This document shows positions 58,528 through 64,000 of a DNA stretch of 64,000 nucleotides, piece after piece. The notes beneath the pieces are model-generated. The model did no database searches. It was not told the origin of the DNA and saw only the letters and a program-made list of their open reading frames with translations. The stretch is from contig NZ_CP061171.1 of assembly GCF_014692875.1 (NCBI RefSeq), positions 3,410,001 through 3,474,000 of the forward strand. The letters are read 5' to 3'. This stretch comes from Pedobacter riviphilus. GTDB lineage: Bacteria; Bacteroidota; Bacteroidia; Sphingobacteriales; Sphingobacteriaceae. The number at the start of each line of letters is the position of its first letter. Position 1 is the first letter of the stretch. The translations under genes and the position numbers were made by a program.

Positions 58528-59358
58528 ATGAAATTAAAATCAATTTACCTTGTTGTATTATTTTTATCGATTACGATCCTCAACGCCAGGGCCCAAAAAG
58601 GCTGGATCAATCTCTTTAACGGGAAAGATTTAAAAGATTGGAACATTAAAATTTCCAAACACGAATACAAAGAAAATTATGCCAATACTTTCCGCGTAGA
58701 AAATGGTGTAATGAAAGTGAGTTATGATGGATACAAAGAATTTAACCAACAATACGGACATATTTTCTATAAAAAACCGTTTTCGGCTTACCTATTAAAA
58801 GTAACCTATCGTTTTGTCGGCGATCAGGCTAAAGGTGGTGAAGGTTGGGCAACCAGAAATAGCGGTGCCATGTTACATTGCCAAGACCCGGCAACAATGT
58901 TGAAAGATCAGGATTTCCCGATTTCTATTGAAGGGCAGATTCTTGGTGGTGATGGTGAGCACGAACGCCATACCAGTAACGTATGTACGCCAGGAACACT
59001 GATTAATTATAATGGCAAACTATTTACACCTCATTGCTTAGATTCTAAATCGAAAACTTATGCTGGCGACCAATGGGTAACCGCAGAATTTTTAGTGTTA
59101 GGCGATTCTGTTATCAAACACATCATAGCCGGTGAAGTGGTTTTAGAATATACTAAGCCTCAAATTGGTGGAGGTAATGTTTCGAATTTCGACCCGAAAG
59201 TTAAAATAGATGGTAAACCATTAACATCAGGTTATATTTCGCTTCAAAGCGAAAGCCACCCGATAGAATTTAAAACAGTAAAGCTTTATGATCTGGAAGC
59301 GTACATGAAAGACAAAGCAAAACTGGATAAGGTATTGGCTAAAATATTAAAAGAGTAA
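58528..59358 (+). CDS. DUF1080 family protein (3-keto-glycoside hydrolase-like)
   Basis: A 276-residue exported protein. The start at 58528 gives a clean signal peptide ending ARAQ; an upstream in-frame start would put junk before it. The single concanavalin-like DUF1080 domain begins WINLFNGKDLKDWN and contains NSGAMLHCQDP, ISIEGQILGG and YISLQSESHPIEFKTVKL. Family members have recently been linked to cleavage of 3-keto-sugars. A TATTTTTA near -7 lies close before it. Confidence 0.87.
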   Translation: MKLKSIYLVVLFLSITILNARAQKGWINLFNGKDLKDWNIKISKHEYKENYANTFRVENGVMKVSYDGYKEFNQQYGHIFYKKPFSAYLLKVTYRFVGDQAKGGEGWATRNSGAMLHCQDPATMLKDQDFPISIEGQILGGDGEHERHTSNVCTPGTLINYNGKLFTPHCLDSKSKTYAGDQWVTAEFLVLGDSVIKHIIAGEVVLEYTKPQIGGGNVSNFDPKVKIDGKPLTSGYISLQSESHPIEFKTVKLYDLEAYMKDKAKLDKVLAKILKE

Positions 59359-59418
59359 ACTAAATCGGCATCTGTTTGTTAAATGATGACGCAATAATTT
59401 TACACCTAAATTAATACA

Positions 59419-60920
59419 ATGCTCAAAACCCATTTAATCAAACACTTTGCGCTTTTACTTTTCCTTTTCCTGACCAATTTTGCAATTGCGCAAACGGCTT
59501 ATCATGTACAAGATATTCCCGATCCAAAAAACAACGGTGGTGGCTATGTTAGCGATCCTGACGGCATTTTGGGAAGCAGTACTGTTTCTGATTTAAATAA
59601 CACCATTGCCCAGTTCGAACATAAAACCAACGTTCAGGTGGCAGTGGTGATTGTTAACGATTTCGACCATGATAAAGAAGATTTCGACTTTGCTTATGAG
59701 CTGTTTAATACCTGGGGAATTGGTTCAAAAACCAGCAATAATGGTTTGCTGCTATTTATTTCAAAAGATCGGCGAAAATACCGATTCATTACCGGAACGG
59801 GAATTGAAGGTGTATTGCCGGATGTAAAGCTTAAACATATTGCCGAGCAGAACCTCCTCCCAGCTTTCAGGCAAAATGATTTCAGCACTGAGATAACAAA
59901 TACCATTAATGCCATTGGTGTAATTATTTTAAACCCTGAACATAAATCAGAGCTCAATCAGTTTTTCACCCAACACGAAAGCAATAGTTCACTCGAAAAT
60001 TTTTGGCTTCCTACGGGAATTATCCTACTGGCATTTTGGGGGTGTTCAAAATTGTAAACAGACAAGCCAAAAATGGTTTAAATCTAAAAGGCTTTGACAA
60101 GAACAAAAATAGCTATGATGCCACCATAGCTAAAGGCTGTGGAGTGGCCTTCTTTATTGTATTCGTTTCTATTTTTATCTTTATCTTTACTGGTGCTTTT
60201 GAGCTGTTCGAAAAGATAAAATTAGCACACATCCCCTACATTCTTTTTACTATCCTGGCCATATTGCTTTTCTTTCGTTACCTTTTCTATTTGTCGGCAT
60301 TAAGAAAAGCACACCAGGACGACAAAAATTTCTTTGATGCTGTTGTGGCTTTCCACAAAAAGAACTGGTGGTTAGTTCTTTTCTCTCCTATAATTTTAAT
60401 TGCAATTATACTCCACCTCATCAAACGCGTTAAAACGATTGATCGTTTCAAGCCAGTTTTGGATAGTAAAAACAACCCGATGATCCGAGTAGATCGCGAT
60501 ATCAATATAGAAGGGAAACCATTTTTAACTGCAGGGCAACGTAAAGAAGAAGTTGTTTTAGCTTATGATTATGATATCTGGGAAAGCACAGACCATAAAG
60601 AACATATTATTAAGGCATGGCCAGCGGAAAAATACAATAGTTATACAGAATGCCCCGAATGCGCTTTTAGAACCTACGAACTGAACAAAAGCGTAACAGT
60701 TAAACAAGCCACTTACAGTCATGAAGGCCAGGCGAAGCTAGTAAACGAATGTAGCTTCTGTAAAAAAACAGAGTTTATAAAATGGATAACATTGGCCATG
60801 CTGGTCGAATCTAGTTCGTCATCAAGTTCCTCTTCATCCGGCAGCAGCTCATCATCTTCATCGAGCAGTAGCTGGGGCGGCGGCAGTAGCAGCGGTGGTG
60901 GTACTGGTGGAAGCTGGTAG
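59419..60920 (+). pseudogene. TPM-domain membrane protein with Ser/Gly tail, frameshifted
   Basis: Two overlapping frames (59419-60057 and 60003-60920) make one 500-residue protein once a base is added to the GGGGG at 60038-60042 (giving AFWGVFKIVNRQ). It has a signal peptide (about 1-24), a TPM domain (VSDPDGILGSSTVSDLN, NVQVAVVIV, about 30-170), membrane helices, a zinc-ribbon-like CPEC...CSFCKK region and a 35-residue low-complexity Ser/Gly tail ending GGGTGGSW. TPM proteins of this Ser/Gly-tail type are common and of unknown activity. Probably a sequencing error. Confidence 0.78.
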
Positions 60921-61047
60921 TTGTCTTTTTTCAATCTTATCCCCACCTATTAAAAGTATTTTCTAATTTTGAAACACTTAGCACGGTGTTTGCTTATAGC
61001 GTGTTTGCAATTACCTATTAAAAACTGTTTCGCAGAACCCAATACTT

Positions 61048-62028
61048 ATGACTAGAATTTTCTTCCTCCTCATCGCTCTTTCTATTTTTGCTAACCGTTT
61101 AAATGCGCAAGAATTGTATCGGGTTAAAGCCGACAAATTGCGCGTAAGGGAAAGTAGTGATCCGAAAAGTAAGGTTATTGGAAATATTGCTCAAAATGAA
61201 AACATTACGGTTTTAGATGCAAACAATGCCAAGTTTTACAAAGTAAAGTTTAAAAACCGCGAAGGATGGGTAAGCAAAGATTTCGTAGAAAAAATTGCAT
61301 CAACTCCTAAACCATCAACTCCTCAGGCAAATGCTGCACAGCCCACCACTACCCCTCAAACGGCACCAAGCACCGACATGTATCGTGTAACTGCCAACGA
61401 TTTGCGCGTAAGGCAACAAGCTGATCCGAAAAGCAAAATTGTTGGATATTTACCTAAAAATGAGAATGTTGCCGTTATCGATTCATCAAACACAAGCTTT
61501 TACAAAGTTAAGGTTACTAATGGAGAAGGATGGGTAAGTAAAGAATTTTTGGTTAGAATTTCTCCTGTAAAAACTGCAGCCGAAAAAACAAGCATTGCCG
61601 CATCGGTACCTCAGGAAAACAAAGATTATACGAACATCATCTTTTTTGTAGTTGTGGCCTTAATACTGATTACCATATTGTACTTTTCAATTAAATATGC
61701 GAGTGGCAATAAATTTTTGATCGGTTTTTCTGTGGTGGTAATCTTGATAATCGGATATTTCTGCTACATTACTTTTATACAGGCGAAAGTGGTAACAGGC
61801 ACCTTTGCCAGCAACGAAGATATACAGTACAAGACCTTTAATTTTAAATCGAAAGATTCGGTAACGGTTACCGATGCCTATACTGATTCTATTTTCACCT
61901 CAAAATACGTTATCGAAGGCGATATGATCAAACTTTATGATCAGCAAAATACGATTATGCTATTAATCAGAGATGATGCAACATTAATTGGTGAAGGTTT
62001 TACAAGAGGCACTTTTACGAAAAAATAG
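61048..62028 (+). CDS. Tandem SH3-domain membrane protein
   Basis: A 326-residue protein with a signal peptide (about 1-20), two bacterial SH3b domains (about 22-85 and 110-175; each with LRVR, DPKSK and GWVSK), a linker rich in Pro/Thr/Ala, two membrane helices (about 195-215 and 225-245) and a short C-terminal domain. SH3b repeats usually bind peptidoglycan. A -7 element TAATTTTG lies at 60964-60971. Confidence 0.85.
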   Translation: MTRIFFLLIALSIFANRLNAQELYRVKADKLRVRESSDPKSKVIGNIAQNENITVLDANNAKFYKVKFKNREGWVSKDFVEKIASTPKPSTPQANAAQPTTTPQTAPSTDMYRVTANDLRVRQQADPKSKIVGYLPKNENVAVIDSSNTSFYKVKVTNGEGWVSKEFLVRISPVKTAAEKTSIAASVPQENKDYTNIIFFVVVALILITILYFSIKYASGNKFLIGFSVVVILIIGYFCYITFIQAKVVTGTFASNEDIQYKTFNFKSKDSVTVTDAYTDSIFTSKYVIEGDMIKLYDQQNTIMLLIRDDATLIGEGFTRGTFTKK

Positions 62029-62432
62029 AAGTTTATCATTTTAGATACTGAAATAAATTCAGCATGACGACGCGCTTTATTTCTATTCGTCAGTCTGAAC
62101 TTGTTTCAGAATCTTTTTTAAAAGGTATGGATCGTCCTTCTATAGGCTACCATTGACAGGTCCTTATAAAAAGGTCGTCAGCTGACGGCTCTTCGGAATA
62201 GCCCGGAGCGTAGTGAGGGCTATAAGCGATAGCAGGACTGCTGCTCCCGATGAAATACGGAGCGCTCATTTTCAAATAATTAGAAAAATCAACCTGTAAA
62301 CCGGTACCTCTCTGCATTTAGATTCTGATCCCGATTGGAGGATCGGGACAGGATGACGGACCACAATATTCTAATCAGCTAAAAATCAGCAAGATTTATT
62401 AAAAAAATCTTTTCTATTAATTAAAAAAGTTT

Positions 62433-62440
62433 TACCTTTG
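62433..62440 (+). promoter_or_regulatory. -7 promoter element of rpsA
   Basis: TACCTTTG, exact consensus, 37 bp before the rpsA ATG. A -33 element is weak. Confidence 0.55.
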
Positions 62441-62460
62441 CAGTCCCTAAATAGGGAAAA

Positions 62461-62467
62461 AAGGAGA
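62461..62467 (+). promoter_or_regulatory. Shine-Dalgarno sequence of rpsA
   Basis: AAGGAGA with 10 nt before the ATG. Strong Shine-Dalgarno sites are rare in this window, so its presence at the S1 gene is notable. Confidence 0.6.
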
Positions 62468-62477
62468 TAATTAATTA

Positions 62478-64000
62478 ATGGCTAAAAAACAAGTAGCAGA
62501 AAAAGAATTAGCAGCAAAAACAGCTGAACTTCAGGGAGAAGGCGGACGTCTAACTGAAAAAGAAACTATTGAATCAGAAGCTGATTCAGTTTCGATCGAA
62601 TCGATCAAATCATCATTAGCAACACCAAGCGAAGATTTCGACTGGGATGCAGATGAAAAAGTTTTTGGTAACTACAATGAGGCAGACCGTAAAAAGTTTG
62701 AAGATATGTATGCCGGAACATTCAACCAGATCACTAAAGGTGAAATCATCAGCGGTATCGTTGTTTCAATCAACAACAAAGACGTAGTATTAAACGTAGG
62801 TTTCAAATCAGACGGTTTAGTTTCTACTTCTGAGTTCCGTGATACACCAGATCTAAAAATCGGCGATTCAGTTGACGTATTCGTTGAAGCACCAGAAGAT
62901 GCTAACGGTCAATTGATCCTTTCTCGCAAAAGAGCTAAAACCCAAAGATCATGGGAAGCAATTAACGAGGCTCTTGAAAATGATAGAATCATCAACGGTT
63001 TCGTTAAGAGCCGTACTAAAGGTGGTTTAATTGTTGATATCATGGGCGTTGAGGCTTTCTTACCAGGATCTCAAATTGATATTAAACCTATCCGCGATTA
63101 CGATGTATACGTGGGTAAAACAATGGAATTCAAAGTTGTTAAAATTAACCATGAGTTTAAAAACGTAGTTGTTTCTCATAAAGTGTTAATTGAAGACGAT
63201 TTAGAAAGCCAAAAAGTAGAGATCGTTTCTAAATTAGAAAAAGGTCAGGTACTTGAAGGTACTGTTAAAAACATTACTGATTTCGGTGTGTTCATCGATT
63301 TAGGTGGTGTTGACGGTTTACTTCACATTACTGATATTTCTTGGGGCCGCATAGAGCATCCGAAAGAAGTATTATCATTAGATGAAAAAATCAACGTGGT
63401 TGTTTTAGATTTCGATGATGAGAAAAAACGTATCGCTTTAGGCTTGAAACAATTAACTCCACATCCTTGGGAGAACTTAAGTGCCGATATCCAAGTTGGT
63501 TCTAAAGTAAAAGGAAAAATCGTAACTGTTGCAGATTATGGTGCTTTCTTAGAAATCATCCCAGGTGTTGAAGGTTTAATCCACGTTTCTGAAATGAGCT
63601 GGTCACAAAACTTAAGAAATCCACAAGAATTCTTAAAAGTTGGTGATGAGATCGAAGCTGAAGTTTTAACTTTAGACAGAGACGAGCGCAAAATGAGCTT
63701 AGGTATTAAACAATTATCTAACGATCCATGGCAAGAAGTTGCGGCTAAATTCCCAGTTGGAAGCAAGCACAAAGCAACTGTTAAAAACATGACTAACTTC
63801 GGTGTTTTTGTTGAAATCGAAGAAGGTATTGATGGTTTAATCCACATTTCTGATTTATCTTGGTCTAAAAAAGTAAACCACCCTAACGAATTCACTAAAG
63901 TTGGTGATGTATTAGACGTTGTTGTTTTAGAACTTGATGTTGATAACCGTAAATTAAGCTTAGGTCACAAACAATTAGAAGAAAACCCTTGGGATACTTT
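62478..64000 (+). CDS. rpsA: 30S ribosomal protein S1 (partial, runs off the edge)
   Basis: The first 507 codons are in the window with no stop, so the gene continues to the right. After an acidic N-terminal extension of about 80 residues (typical of Bacteroidota) come successive S1/OB repeats, each with the GxVxxITDFGVFIDLGGVDGLLH-type core; four to five are visible. S1 binds mRNA on the 30S subunit. Confidence 0.96.
   Translation, partial: MAKKQVAEKELAAKTAELQGEGGRLTEKETIESEADSVSIESIKSSLATPSEDFDWDADEKVFGNYNEADRKKFEDMYAGTFNQITKGEIISGIVVSINNKDVVLNVGFKSDGLVSTSEFRDTPDLKIGDSVDVFVEAPEDANGQLILSRKRAKTQRSWEAINEALENDRIINGFVKSRTKGGLIVDIMGVEAFLPGSQIDIKPIRDYDVYVGKTMEFKVVKINHEFKNVVVSHKVLIEDDLESQKVEIVSKLEKGQVLEGTVKNITDFGVFIDLGGVDGLLHITDISWGRIEHPKEVLSLDEKINVVVLDFDDEKKRIALGLKQLTPHPWENLSADIQVGSKVKGKIVTVADYGAFLEIIPGVEGLIHVSEMSWSQNLRNPQEFLKVGDEIEAEVLTLDRDERKMSLGIKQLSNDPWQEVAAKFPVGSKHKATVKNMTNFGVFVEIEEGIDGLIHISDLSWSKKVNHPNEFTKVGDVLDVVVLELDVDNRKLSLGHKQLEENPWDT

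Larger units (their letters stand above)
62029..62477. repeat. Repeat-rich intergenic region before rpsA
   Basis: Opposed arms of the dispersed repeat lie at 62047-62070 and 62087-62112 in outward order (CTGAAATAAATTCAGCATGACG and CGTCAGTCTGAACTTGTTTCAG). A G+C-richer structured segment follows (62170-62270), including the palindrome CGTCAGCTGACG. A CCCGAT...ATCGGG hairpin lies at 62329-62348. The rpsA promoter occupies the last 60 bases. No gene is seen. Confidence 0.6.

Noticed and set aside
60978..60994. Sigma-54-like box TTAGCAC-N5-TTGCT before the SH3 gene
   Set aside because: The -24 GG is AG here, and an ordinary TAATTTTG -7 element lies just upstream at 60964-60971.
62160..62280. Possible structured RNA gene before rpsA
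   Set aside because: It has a palindrome and G+C-richer sequence but resembles dispersed repeat debris; no tRNA or known RNA fold is recognisable.

Overview
The window looks like chromosomal DNA of a Bacteroidota member in the Sphingobacteriaceae, most like Pedobacter. The supports are the low G+C content, Bacteroidota-type promoters (TTTG, 18 nt, TAnnTTTG), almost no Shine-Dalgarno sequences, many lipoprotein signal peptides, bacillithiol synthesis, and gene orders typical of that family (bshB1-gpx-DUF4294; plsY-nadC-DUF4783 beside gpmI). The genus is inferred from overall protein character, not from a marker gene. I see no tRNA, rRNA, CRISPR array, integrase or complete insertion sequence.

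Layout. 0-4.4 kb is accessory: a divergent HxlR regulator/SDR pair, a ricin-lectin plus HExxH lipoprotein, small orphan proteins and decayed-looking intergenic DNA. 4.5-26.4 kb is a coherent stress and regulation island. A tightly packed 12-gene minus-strand operon (17720 down to 6574) encodes a YcaC-like hydrolase, an alginate-export-type porin, a secreted stand-alone M17 N-domain, an amidohydrolase, DoxX, Dps, a DUF1275 membrane protein, a TPR histidine kinase, an MhqO-like ring-cleaving dioxygenase, a GNAT protein, an MhqD-like esterase and a TMEM175-type channel. It is flanked by four sigma-54 activators with FhlA-like DNA-binding tails: one at 4.5-6.2 kb, and three in a diverging cluster at 18.3-26.4 kb that also holds a second TPR histidine kinase. 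The MhqO/MhqD/DoxX trio plus Dps suggests quinone or electrophile and oxidative stress defence; this is inference.

26.4-40.4 kb carries a CPA1 antiporter, a chloroperoxidase-type esterase, a GH29 fucosidase, a two-component system, lysine 6-transaminase, a striking array of four about 135-bp palindromic repeats, an acyl-CoA dehydrogenase, a LEA-like protein and the bacillithiol/glutathione peroxidase operon. 40.5-64 kb is mostly housekeeping: RelA/SpoT, Fur, purA, pabB, an M48 protease, plsY, nadC, gpmI, lon, an L,D-transpeptidase, arfB, cmk, SH3 and TPM proteins, and rpsA, which runs off the right edge.

Quality warning. Three genes between 48.4 and 61 kb (nadC, an LpxR-like protein and a TPM-domain protein) are each broken by the apparent loss of one base in a homopolymer. 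In each case adding one base restores a full-length frame. This pattern suggests systematic sequencing error more than real gene decay.
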